This document shows, one piece after another, positions 53,917 through 64,000 of a stretch of 64,000 bases of DNA. Position numbers and translations under genes: made by a program. Position 1 is the first letter of the stretch. Each line of letters opens with the position of its first letter. The notes below the pieces were generated by a model, which did not search any database, was not told where the DNA came from, and was given only the letters and a program-made list of their open reading frames with translations. The stretch lies in assembly GCA_003194525.1 (NCBI GenBank), contig NBIV01000253.1:49118-113117 (forward strand). The letters are read 5' to 3'. This DNA is from Gracilariopsis chorda. Its lineage: Eukaryota > Rhodophyta > Florideophyceae > Gracilariales > Gracilariaceae.

Positions 53917-54723
53917 TGAAGTGCAACGCCCTCAGGGAGGGATTCTTGGTACTTGATTGTTTTCCCGATATTATCGGTTGTGTAGTGTGTATATGAACTA
54001 CGCCCCACTACGGTGGGTATGGACACGTGGGAAACGGTTTTGGGTCAATTGGCGGTTGGCCACAGTAGTGGATGTTGCCACGGAATGTGGAGTATTTTAG
54101 TTAATTTTATTTATTATTTTCACACCCATTTCTGGGAAGCTAGTACTTAGTGCGACGGCGCACTGCCGTCGCACCAGTAAACCTTCCCCAACAAGGGACC
54201 CCAACCTGGGGAATTGGCTCTGAGCTTGACCGCCTCCGCGTGTTCTCAACTCCTCCTTGGAGGGAAGCACCGTAGCGTACGGAAGTTCACCCCCCTTGCA
54301 CATCTAAAGGAGACCCATCATTGGGAGTACTAATTGTTCCAATCATATTGGTGTTTCGCCCTGTATAGGGAGTCCTGTCCACCGGCATTGCCGTATCTAC
54401 TCGTCGCTCTCGCGACCCACTCGTCCTTCCTCTTTCCCCTTTCTAGGGTAGCACCTCCCGCTATCCGCGGCCCTTGTGTGCGCATCCGCTCACACACCCC
54501 CACTTACGTGGAAACATACCTCTACTGAGGATCACACCCCGCTCACGCGGATACCGATTCTTCGCCTTCACCTCCCTGCGCGAGTCGCGACAGGTGTCCC
54601 TGGTCTTACAAACCGGCTTCGCCGTGACACCTCTGGGAGGGCTCTACCCAACTGGGTTCACCTCGTGAGAGGAAGATCCCGGACGTCTTTCGGTGTTTTT
54701 CCCCTTTGGGGCATTGCACCACA
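53917..54723 (+). repeat. 5' LTR of element C (807 bp)
   Basis: Begins TGAAGTGCAACGCC and ends GCATTGCACCACA. Collinear with the solo LTR at 29243-30036; its terminal segments also resemble the LTR of element A. Confidence 0.88.
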
Positions 54724-54726
54724 AAG

Positions 54727-54744
54727 TGGTCTCCCGACCTAGAA
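54727..54744 (+). other. Primer-binding site of element C
   Basis: TGGTCTCCCGACCTAGAA, three bases after the LTR; identical to the sites in A and B. Confidence 0.8.
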
Positions 54745-54828
54745 TCGGTTTTTGTTTTCCCTCTTACGAGGTTTGTTTTCATTCACCGGAAGTTCCGTGA
54801 TCGTTTCCCGTCGTAACGGTATTTTCTC

Positions 54829-57003
54829 ATGTCGAGAAATCCCTCCGACGCGGAGCCAGTGGTTACGCGTAGTCGCTCCCGCGACAACGCGGACTCTTCC
54901 GAAGTTCGGTTCGTACCCCGTATCCCTATACGGACAAGTTCCAGCCGTGCTGGCGCCGCTTCATCGCGGAATGATACCCCCGACCGGGAACCCCGGAACC
55001 TCCTTTTGCCCTCGTTATCACCCCCGCAGGGGAATGCAGCATCGACTCCGGCTGTTGCCGCAGTGCCCCAGGCACCCCGGCCTGCTCCCGCTGTCGTGGC
55101 TTCAAGCCCCCGTGGAACGGGCGATAACACCCCCCAGGGAACTTCCCTGGAATCCCAGGTCCGCGCTCTGTGGACCGCCCATGACACCCTTGTAGGGGAA
55201 CTAAAATCCCTCCAAGAGGTGGTCTCGGCAACCCCCGTAAAGGAGGTCGCCAAGGAGCTCCGTATTTTAGGGTCTGACGTCAACTCCGTGTTGGAGAGTT
55301 TGGGACAACCCGCCGCCTTCATCGAAGGAGTTGAAGCCCGATTTGATCGGATTGGTGCCCCCCTGGAGACGCTGGAGCAGTTCGTCCTCATGGACAAACC
55401 ATCCCCGGGTGATCCGGTAAACGAGGCATCGCACAACGACCAGCTTGCTGGGAAGAAGAAACGCCGTCACCGACGGAAACATCACCGAAAATATTCGGAC
55501 TCCGATTCTTCGACATCGTCGGACTCACCCCGAAACCATTCGGTTAGCTCGAGCTCCTCGGACTCCGACTCGGAGGACGAGAAGCGAGGCTACTCCTCCC
55601 GCTCGAAGCGGTCATCGGCCACTGAAGGTGTGGTCCGAACCCGCCAGAAGGGGAGAAGACACCCCGGTCTCCGGGAATTGAAACCGACAAACCCGGGTTA
55701 TCGGAAGCTTTTATCATACCGGTACTACCGGCTTGAAGATTCGTCACTTGGACGTACGCCCCGTGGTACGGGAAAGGTGCGAGAATGCATTAAGCGAATG
55801 CAGCTCTCGCTCCGCAACCAGTATTTTACTGGAGAGGACCCAGTCCTAGTACTGGATTTCCTATCCCGCTTTGTAGCGGAGGCCGATATCCTCGGTATGA
55901 ATGAGGGACAAGCCTATTTGGCTTTACCGTATTTCTTACGGGGAGTGGCCGAGGACCAATACACCTCTGTCCGAGGATCTTCTCGCGCCTCCGAGGGAGG
56001 AGTTACTTGCTGGCCGGAGGCTGTGCAGTATCTTCTGCGCTCCTACGCCACCAACACCGCTATTCAGCAGGCTATCCTCGCTTTGCGAGATACACGCCAG
56101 CGTGCTGGAGAGACCGAGACCGATTACTCGGTGCGCCTTAACAAGGCTTTCCACAGATGTGGTAACGTATACCCCGCTGGGGAGCACAGTACCATGTTCA
56201 TTGATGGTCTTGACCCGGCAATCCGGAGTTTAGTTACCCGTTATCGGGAGGACAAGCGAAGGATCACCTACCTCGAGCTGGTCCAACACGCTCGAGCGGA
56301 AGGGGATGCACTTCGTGCAAGAACTCCGAACAATCGGTCTAAATCCGCCAAGGCGTTGTTGCTGGAAAGCGAAGCTTCCTCTCTCCCGCTCACCGCGGAT
56401 GGGAACCCTGGACAGGGATTTGATACCGTGCATTTAGCGCAGGGGGATGGTGTGTCGATACCCACCAGTGAGTTACCGTCAACGACGGAGATGACCCATG
56501 ATACGGGAACAGAAGATCCCGTTCTATACGGTGGTAACAGTCGGGTTCAACCCCAACGACTCCCGTTTTCAAACGGTCAATCCCGTTATCAACGGCCTGG
56601 ATGGACTGACACCCGCCCTGCGGTTCGCTTCTCCGATACTCGGAATAATAATCCGCGTGTCGCGGTGCTGGCTCTCATTTGCCACCTGTGCTATGCCCAT
56701 GGCCATACCTCTCCTCAGTGTATTTGTTCACTGAAGGATATGGCCAAGGTGGTGGCAAATTATGAGGCCCTCACTCCAGAGGAGAAACGTTCCGTCCCGA
56801 CGGCTTCCTACCTCCGTGCTAAAACGGACTTTTCTCACGCCCTACCACAGACCCCGCGTGCGCGGCAAGCTTCATACACCCCGATTCGGGAGATCACGCA
56901 ACCATCCGTTGCAACCCCCGCTTATGCGGATAGAAACCCCCGTCAACGGGATGAAGCACTCGTTGTCGAGGAAACCAACCCACCGCCGAAGGCGGAAAAC
57001 TAA
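54829..57003 (+). CDS. gag: Element C Gag polyprotein (724 aa)
   Basis: ATG at 54829; open throughout. It has an N-terminal Arg/Ser/Pro-rich part, a helical segment, a Lys/Arg/His-rich tract followed by a Ser/Asp-rich tract (about residues 203-250), a Ty3/gypsy capsid region (MQLSLRNQYFTGEDPVLVLD and RLNKAFHRCGNVYPAG) and a CCHC zinc knuckle CHLCYAHGHTSPQC at residues 618-631. Gag forms particles and binds element RNA. It shows where the element A gag is broken (start frameshift; TAG for Tyr). The stop TAA at 57001 directly follows the G GAA AAC heptamer. Confidence 0.92.
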   Translation: MSRNPSDAEPVVTRSRSRDNADSSEVRFVPRIPIRTSSSRAGAASSRNDTPDREPRNLLLPSLSPPQGNAASTPAVAAVPQAPRPAPAVVASSPRGTGDNTPQGTSLESQVRALWTAHDTLVGELKSLQEVVSATPVKEVAKELRILGSDVNSVLESLGQPAAFIEGVEARFDRIGAPLETLEQFVLMDKPSPGDPVNEASHNDQLAGKKKRRHRRKHHRKYSDSDSSTSSDSPRNHSVSSSSSDSDSEDEKRGYSSRSKRSSATEGVVRTRQKGRRHPGLRELKPTNPGYRKLLSYRYYRLEDSSLGRTPRGTGKVRECIKRMQLSLRNQYFTGEDPVLVLDFLSRFVAEADILGMNEGQAYLALPYFLRGVAEDQYTSVRGSSRASEGGVTCWPEAVQYLLRSYATNTAIQQAILALRDTRQRAGETETDYSVRLNKAFHRCGNVYPAGEHSTMFIDGLDPAIRSLVTRYREDKRRITYLELVQHARAEGDALRARTPNNRSKSAKALLLESEASSLPLTADGNPGQGFDTVHLAQGDGVSIPTSELPSTTEMTHDTGTEDPVLYGGNSRVQPQRLPFSNGQSRYQRPGWTDTRPAVRFSDTRNNNPRVAVLALICHLCYAHGHTSPQCICSLKDMAKVVANYEALTPEEKRSVPTASYLRAKTDFSHALPQTPRARQASYTPIREITQPSVATPAYADRNPRQRDEALVVEETNPPPKAEN

Positions 57004-57037
57004 CTGAGGGAGTCTCCCCTTTGGGAGAGGCGTCCTC
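56994..57037 (+). promoter_or_regulatory. Candidate -1 frameshift signal, element C
   Basis: Heptamer G GAA AAC (56994-57000), then the gag stop TAA. The same two-part hairpin as in element A follows: GAGG (57006-57009) with CCTC (57034-57037), and TCTCCC (57013-57018) with GGGAGA (57023-57028) around CTTT. Loop bases differ from A while the stems are kept. The heptamer is one base from the canonical GGGAAAC of A. Confidence 0.65.
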
Positions 57038-60000
57038 AAAAACGAGGCTGTTGGCGCCCGAGGCGTCCTCGCCTCGCTCCCCGGTGAAAGTCCTCTCGAG
57101 GAAAGACACCGCTGACGCGGACTCTGCGCACCTCGGTGTGTTGCGTCGCCCGTGGATACGGAGTAAAAATCCCCGGATTCCCGGTAGAGTCTTGGTCTAG
57201 GCCAAGCGCAATTATAAGGTCTATGCCGACCTTGGCCTTGACCCCCAGTTTATGGTGAGGTTTCTCACCGTCCTGGATACAGGTGCAGGCCCCAACTTTG
57301 TCGTGGAATCATTGTTACCCCCGCTTGTGCGGTCGCGTATCCACTCTGACGCGGTCCCCGACATTTCGGATGCGAACAACAATCCGTTACCAACGGTGGG
57401 CACAGTGGACCTCGTCGTGAGACTTGGTACATCTGTGGTGAAGTTGGACTTCATCGTTTGCCGTTCACTGGCAGCACCAGTCATACTGGGATGTGATTAC
57501 TGCGACAGATTTGTCGACGCAATCAGGCCCCGCCTCAGGCGTGTAGAACTTGACGACGGATCGTCGGTTCCGATTGTTCGCCGCCCGCTAAAGCGGTCCT
57601 CTCGGAAACAAGTTCCGCTCCCTGCTGCGCAGGAACCACCGCCCGCGTCCCGCGAGTCCACCAAGCTCCGCGTCGCTGCCTCGGTTTCTATACCGGCTGA
57701 GTCCCAAGTCTGGGTACAGGTAAATTCCCGTCAACACGGTCTTCGGGTTATACAACCCCTCGCCTCGTTGTACGAGAAATCCCAGCTGGCGCTGGCTAAT
57801 GGAATTGTCTCCATTTCCCCGGATGTTCCTTTCCGGATATTGGTTGCCAACCTTGGCAAACACCCCCAGTATCTGGTCAAACACCAAGTAATTGGGAGTG
57901 TAACCCCCCATCCTATGGGAATGCTGCCAACGAAGATGACAGCCGCCGATGTACTCGGAGTTACCACCTCTTCTGAGGAGTTCACCCCGCCGTCCGAAGA
58001 CGTCAAGTCTAAGGAGGGGGAGGAAACCGCTACTTCAGCGTCGAACATACCGAGTAACTCGGAATTGCGAACCACACCTGTTCCACAGGACAATGCTCCA
58101 TCGAGCAATGACCGGATTGATCCGGAAAAAGCACTTGAAGCGCTGGACTTCAGCCACGTGCCAGAGTCGCACCGCAACAAACTCCGTACTATGTTACGGG
58201 AATTCACCACAATGTGGGATGGCTCGCTTGGCGAGATTGATGCAACGGAACACCGGATCGATTTAATCCCCGGTGCGCGACCGGTTGCACAACCCCCTTA
58301 CAGGGCAGGTCCGAAAGCTCGGGAAGAGGAGCAGTCCCAGGTGGACAAGATGCTCCGCGCAGGTGTGATTGAGCCCGCTCAATCGCCCTGGGCATCCCCA
58401 GTTGTACTGGCTTTAAAGGCTGACGGAACCTGGAGGTTCTGTGTCGACTACCGCCGGCTCAATGCCGTGACTGTTAGGGACACGTACCCCATCCCTCGTA
58501 TGGACGAGTGCATTGACTCCCTTGGAGACGCCACCGTGTTCACGGCCCTTGATGCCAATTGGGGATATTGGCAAGTACCTGTCAGACAGGAGGATCGCGA
58601 CAAAACCGCATTCACCTGCCATGCAGGAACGTACCGCTTCAAGCGGATGCCATTTGGGTTAACCAACGCCCCCGCCACCTTTCAGCGTGCAGTAGATATC
58701 CTACTCAACCGCTTTAAGTGGCGGAGTTGTCTGGTCTACCTTGATGATATTATCATCTTCTCCAACTCGTTGGACGACCATCTCACTCACGTCCGAGACG
58801 TGCTGACCGTACTCCGCGATGCGGGAATTACCCTCAAGTTGAGGAAATGCGAGTTTTTCACAGATACTGTGAAGTATCTGGGTCACATTATCCGTCCTGG
58901 ACGGTTAGCGATCGAGAAAGCTCGAGTCAAATCCCTCGTTGAGGCGAAAGAACCCCGTACTCAAACGGAACTGCGCTCCTTTCTGGGGCTGGTCAACGTC
59001 TATCGACGGTTTATCCCGAACTTTTCGGATACTGCAGCGCCCCTGAACGCGTTGTTGCGAAAGGGGAACCCCCCAAAACTGGGAACATTTACGCCCGAGC
59101 AATCGGAAGCCTTTAACTCCTTGAAGGAGGCTGTCACATCAGCACCAATCCTACATCTCCCAAAACTTGGGTTGCCATACTCCGTAGATACGGACTCGAG
59201 CGACTACCAAGTCGGGTGTGCTCTTTTTCAAACCACCCCGAGGGGGAACGACACCCAATTGGTTATTGGTCGCGCTCGCTCAATGTCCATGAGCGGAACT
59301 ACTCCGTATCGGAGAAAGAGTGCCTCGCCATCGTATGGGCGATGACCACTCTGCGCCCCTACCTTATGGGAGTCCATTTCACCGTGTACACGGATCATTC
59401 CTCACTGAGGTGGTTAATGAATATCTCCGACCCGTCGGGACGCCTCATGCGCTGGAGACTCCGCCTCGCGGAATATGACTTCCAAGTCATTTATAAAAAG
59501 GGCGCGCAGAACACCCAAGCCGACGCTCTGTCGCGTTTACCCACAAGTGGGGAGGCACTCCCAACGGAGGATGATGAAGTCCCATGTTTCATGGCAATGG
59601 ACCCGGATGATCCGGAATGTGCCGTCGAGGCTGAGCCAGAAAACTGGGACGAAGATGCTGACTTCGACTACCTACTCGCATCGCGAGATGATTCTGAGAA
59701 ACCCATACCGGGAAATTATGTACCGGTTGAGACCGAGGAAATGATCCGAGAACAATTCGGGGACCCCTTCTGTACAAGGATACGTGCACGCCTCAACGGC
59801 GGAGAGAACCTCCCCTTCGGGGTGAACGACATTGGTTACCTCGTGAGGACCGTCGAGGCTACCCCACAAGTTGTGGTACCGCACACGCTACAGAAGCGGA
59901 TATTGCACCTTTCGCATTACCCGAAACTCGGGGGACACTCCGGTGGGAGGAAGCTTTATCTAACCCTTCGCAGGGATTTCTACTGGCCCGCCATGGCGGT

Positions 60001-62603
60001 TGATTGCTACGCTACGGTGCGGTTTTGCACGCAATGCGCGAAGAACCGGGTCAAACTCCGGAAGCACTCCAAACGGATGAAGCTATTCCCCGCCAGGGCG
60101 CCGCTCGAGTTTGTCGCAATTGACATTCTCGGACCATTGCTCTCTACCAGGGGAGGCAACAAGTTCCTACTCGTTATTACGGACAGGTTCTCGAAATTAG
60201 TTCGGACAGTCCCTCTAAAGAGGATTACCGCCTACACGGTCGCTCACGCCTTTGTGCGGCATTGGGTGTTTGCCTACGGACCTCCTTTGGAGCTACTTTC
60301 CGACAACGGGAAACAGTTCGCATCGCGATTTTTCCAGGACGTCTGTCGGATACTGGACGTGAAGAATCTCTTCACGACCACGTATCATCCCCAGTCTAAT
60401 GGGCAGGTCGAGCGTTTCAACCGGACAATGCTCGCAGCTCTCCGTGCTTACACGGCTGACCACCCCAAGACTTGGGATATCTACACGGATGCCGTGACCT
60501 TTGCGTACAATACGCAGGTACACCGGACTACCGGAATATCCCCTTTCGAGTTGGTCCTTTCACGGACACCCCGCCAATGGCGTTGGAATCCCAACCTACG
60601 TTGGACGCGTTCCCTTCTGTGAAGGATTACCGCCAGAAGTGGAAAGCATGGCTGACCAAGCTGGTACCCGCAGCGCGGAAGGCGATGGACCACGCCCAAG
60701 CCGTCTACAAACGGAATTTCGATGCTCGCTTGCGAGGAGGCAAACCGGAACAGATCAACTCCGGGGACTTCGTATTCGTCCGCAAGGAGTACTACAACCC
60801 TGAAAGGGAGAAGCACCATAAGCTCTCGCCTGTGGCGGATGGTCCTTTCAAGGTTATCTCCGTCACGACGGACACAGTGGTTGTGGAAATGGGTGACGCG
60901 CATGAGCGGTTATCTCGCGATCGCATCGTGCTAGCTCCGCCACCCTCGACTGAGGCTGCACCAGCTACGCTGGACCCTACGCTGGAATATGGCTCTGCTT
61001 CCGATACATCGGTGGTGAGACGGCCTACCGTGCTACCACACCCTCCCGGGGACTCTCAGACCTACCGACCCTGTCGGACTCACCGGCTCAGCCGGGTAAT
61101 TCGGGCCTCTCTGTGCCCGCCCCTATGGCGCGAATCTACACCCGCCAGGCGGGGCATGTTATCCCTTATCCCGCCGCTCCGTCTCAGGAGGGGAGGAGAA
61201 CACTCGTTTTCGAGGAATGAGATCGCCGTCGCAACGGGAAACACGCCGTACCATACGGACAACTGACCGTGGAGCACGGAGTATCTCACGCGACACTAAT
61301 CCCCCGTCCTCGGGCAGCGCTGTGCAACAGGAACCAGACGCGCAGGTCCCGCAAAGGCGGCAAATACACCGTGTTACACGGGAAGCTGAAACGCAGCTAC
61401 CGCACACCCCTGTCAGGGAAGGATCCCCGATACGGGAGTACGGCGACAATCGCCCTCAATCCCCTGAGCAGGGAGATGCCTCAAAGCCGCCATTGGCGGA
61501 AGTCCCCGCGGAAGCGGTTCAATCAGGTCGCTCAGACCCGCGCCCCGCGAAGAAGAGGCGCCCAGATACACCAGCGCCGCTGGGAAATACCCACACCCCT
61601 ATCGGGGAAAAGGGTAGCCAAGCCGCATCCGAAGCTTCAGGCCCTGGCGCGCAGCGCTCGGAAACGCTCCCCGTCGCAGACGGAATCGAAGCCCCCGTTC
61701 CGGGGAATAATTTGCGCCAACTACCGCAACGCTGCGGCGAAGAACCGAGGGACTCGGGAAAAACGCGCGCCATCGCACGCTCGAAACCGGTCGTACCGGA
61801 CGCTGCTCCTCCTCATGGAGACGTTGCACCGCACTTAGCGGCCAGGCCCCTGAAAAGGGTGTCATCGGCACCTGCCCGGCACCCCCCAAAGGGGAATTTT
61901 GACCAAAATACCGGTGTACCGGAGTTAGCCTTAGGCAACCCCCCAGTAGCCGGGGACACCACGGCGCCGCCGGAACGTACGGTGCAGAGCGCTCGTGCGC
62001 CTGGCAGGGAGGCGGTTTGCCATCCAACCACCGTGTCGCACGGGACCCCCCAGGGGATCGTGGAAACGCCGATTCCGCAGGAGCGGTCATCTTCCCGCAA
62101 ACTCGCGGTTCGTGAGTTCAACCGCGAATGCGGAGTTCAAGTCCCCCGCCGGTTGGCGGTTCGCCTGGCCTACCGTGAAGACGGGAACAACGACACCCCA
62201 ATGGGGAATGACTTGCCGGGGAAAACCGTGACACCACATACCCTCTTGAGGGATATTTTCCCGCATGAGCAGCGGCCACTAGGACAGCGCACGGCAACGT
62301 CGGAGTTATCGCCGAACACCCTGCTAAGGGACATTATACCGCACCGCGGACAACCCTCGCAAGGGAGTACAACCACCACCGGCACGGCCGGCAGGTCTAC
62401 GAACGAGAGTTCGTAGTAGACCGACTTGTCGGACACACCTGGGACCAGGATGGTATTCTACAATACCGCGTCCGCTGGTACGGGTACGACCCCAGTGGGA
62501 TACGTGGGAGCCAATTGAACACCTCCCACGGTCGCAGATCGTGCGATACCACGTCAAACGGAACTGCAGCCCAGCCACGCTGGTTAATGCCCAAGTTGGG
62601 TAA
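57004..62603 (+). pseudogene. pol: Element C pol pseudogene
   Basis: The -1 frame is open from the heptamer to a TAG at 57198, where element A has a sense codon, then again to 59345: protease DTGAG near 57282 and RT with LDANWGYWQVPV and YLDD (58738-58749). A frame change near 59240 leads into 59216-60622, with the rest of RNase H (SEKECLAIVW, YTDHSSLRW), the integrase HHCC finger (HYPKLGGHSGG, CTQC) and D,D35E (AIDILGP, SDNGKQF, VERFNRT). Another shift occurs near 60570 and another near 61220, then a very long Pro/Arg/Ser-rich linker (to 62416) and a chromodomain (about 62409-62570; YRVRWYGYDPS), frameshifted within WDTW. Confidence 0.9.
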
Positions 62604-62733
62604 CGTTGCCGCGCGAGCGGAGGCAATGAGAAAGGATAGCAAGGGAAAGTCCGTCTAAGACGGGGAATGCTAATTGGAAATCACCGTTCTAAACGGGAAA
62701 GTTTATTCAGGGAGCAGCTAGCTCCTCACGATA

Positions 62734-64000
62734 CTACACTACACTAACTGGCATAGCCAGGGAAAGAATACCAGGAAAACTGGACAAAAGGAGCTCACTC
62801 TTCGCCGTTGCCGGGGCGTAACCCCCAGCAAGGCGGTAGGCCAACGCGTCCGCCATGGTGGTGACATCCCCCGATACCTCGGCAGCGCTAAGACCGGCAC
62901 CCCGGAGAAACGCGCGATGATCTCGTTTTCATTCGCCGTTACCCCGCTGGGGATAGAAGGTCCGGCACTCGCCGCCGAAGGGTCAGCAGCCGGCTCGGCC
63001 GGAGGTACCCCCTCTGGGGAAGCTTCCGCGCTAGCGCCGGTGTCCTCTACGTCCATCTCCCCGGGCTCTTCCGGATCGTTATCGACCATTGGGTCATCCC
63101 CGCCGTATGCGCGTAGTAATCGTCAGAATCGACGTACCCCACCGGGTGGTCTTCCGGCACATGCCGGGGCGCATCGCGAAGTTCTCGCGCCTCCTCGGAG
63201 GAAATTTCCCGGAACTCCCAGGGGTCGAAGTAGATAAAATCACCCGCCAAGGGCGGTGTTTCTACCCAGTCCCGGGCCACCGGTGTTACCGCTGCCGCCA
63301 TCCAGACGACCGCTTTGCTCCAGCGGGACCTCACTCCAGCTAATGCTGTCGATGTACCCAAGTAATTGGAGGACCTCTTCATTGTTGGCCTGGCCCCCAA
63401 GGGGGATGCGAAGATCCAGGTTTCGGATCGCTGCCCGCACGCGCGGTTGAAGGAACCAGAGACGATACTGGTCGTACGCCTCGTTGAGGATATAAGCCGC
63501 ATTGCGGGCCGCCCACTCCGTAACCACTACGGACCACAACCCCGACCGGGGATCCTGCATGAGCAGCGAACCGAGGTACGTAAGTACCGGCGGAAGTTCT
63601 ACGTAGCACCCCCGGCAGGCTTCATGGAAGCGCCACCACTCGGGGAGTGCTACATACCGACCTAGTCGGTGAGGCGGCGCAATCCGCTCTATCTCCACGT
63701 TCTGATACGGGATAAAGTACCCGAATCGGGATCGCCAACGCCGCTCGTAGCGGATGAAGTTTTGGAGAAAGTTGGACCGGTATTGCCGGGGAAGGTACCT
63801 GAACTCCGCCCGAATAATCGGTCGCTCCCAGCAAAGGGCCTCTTGCCGCGCTGCGGGGAAATTCCTCCAAGCGAGGGTCTCGAGGCGGAACAGGTTCTCG
63901 CCGTACCTAATCTCCCGCGAGTGCGGAAGTAGCTAATGTCGAAGCCAAACTCCGGTGGACCGGTACATCGAACGGAGCCCGGCTCTGCCGTTGGTACGCC
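62734..64000 (-). pseudogene. Element C antisense ORF, partial (5' end beyond the window)
   Basis: Minus strand, stop at 62734-62736, reading in from the right edge. Blocks match the element A antisense product: FLQNFIRYERRWRSRFGYF, IERIAPPHRLGRYVALPEWW, VVTEWAARNAAYILNEAYDQ, QPRVRAAIRNLDLRIPLGG, YFDPWEFREISSEEARE, then an acidic Pro/Ala tail and LSAAEVSGDVTTMADALAYR. Frame breaks occur near 63247, 63110 and 62900, so this copy is defective. Conservation of amino-acid blocks despite third-base differences from A points to past selection on the protein. Family unknown. Confidence 0.75.

Larger units (their letters stand above)
53917..64000 (+). mobile_element. Element C: Ty3/gypsy chromovirus of the element A family, cut by the window edge
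   Basis: 5' LTR 53917-54723, primer site 54727, gag 54829-57003, frameshift signal 56994-57037, pol to about 62603, then the antisense ORF from 62734 running off the right edge; the 3' LTR is not in view. Protein blocks match element A throughout. pol and the antisense frame carry several frame breaks and one premature TAG, so this copy is defective although gag is open. Confidence 0.93.

Noticed and set aside
1-64000. CRISPR array, prokaryotic operon or prophage
   Set aside because: No regularly spaced repeats, no bacterial gene order, and abundant eukaryotic LTR and Tc1/mariner elements.

Overview
This is a eukaryotic window dominated by nested retrotransposons. There are no operons or Shine-Dalgarno context. 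Instead it carries Ty3/gypsy chromoviruses, Ty1/copia relics and a Tc1/mariner relic, plus one large intronless gene for a secreted or membrane protein with IPT/TIG repeats and a probable REJ module. Compact intronless genes among abundant chromoviruses and copia elements would suit a red alga such as Chondrus, but that is inference; no marker gene fixes the taxon.

Layout. 1-4889: a doubtful minus-strand fragment, AT-rich DNA without a gene, and a ~134 bp dispersed repeat. ~4890-30790: an old plus-strand copia element (copia-1), split by a 20.7 kb chromovirus (element A, 8308-28985, 5 bp target duplication) and by a solo LTR (29243-30036). Element A is itself split by a younger chromovirus (element B, 17271-26295, duplication CCCAC). 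Element B has two 478 bp LTRs differing at about one base, and intact gag and pol. 31083-32780: a second copy of the 134 bp repeat interrupted by a dead Tc1/mariner element (31145-32708) at a TA; the copy at 3641-3774 is its empty-site paralogue. 35157-40658: the 1833-residue IPT/REJ protein. 41157-41960 (minus): a 267-residue Ser/His-rich protein of unknown function. ~43500-47800: a second decayed copia relative on the minus strand (copia-2). 47800-53916: sparse DNA with a 147 bp hairpin repeat, a decayed LTR and the 5' end of another LTR element. 53917-64000: a third chromovirus (element C, same family as A), cut off by the window edge.

How the parts work together. Elements A, B and C share one plan: LTR, the same primer-binding site, Gag, then Pol (protease, RT, RNase H, integrase, chromodomain) in the -1 frame. 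A and C carry a slippery G-GNA-AAC sequence at the gag stop, followed by a conserved two-part hairpin, so Pol is probably made by programmed -1 frameshifting. The most unusual signal is an antisense reading frame between pol and the 3' LTR. A and C share a conserved Trp/Arg-rich protein of about 500 residues that I cannot assign to a family. B has a different, coiled-coil antisense frame in the same place.

A and C are pseudogenised by stops and frameshifts; B looks recently active. All domain calls come from reading motifs by eye.
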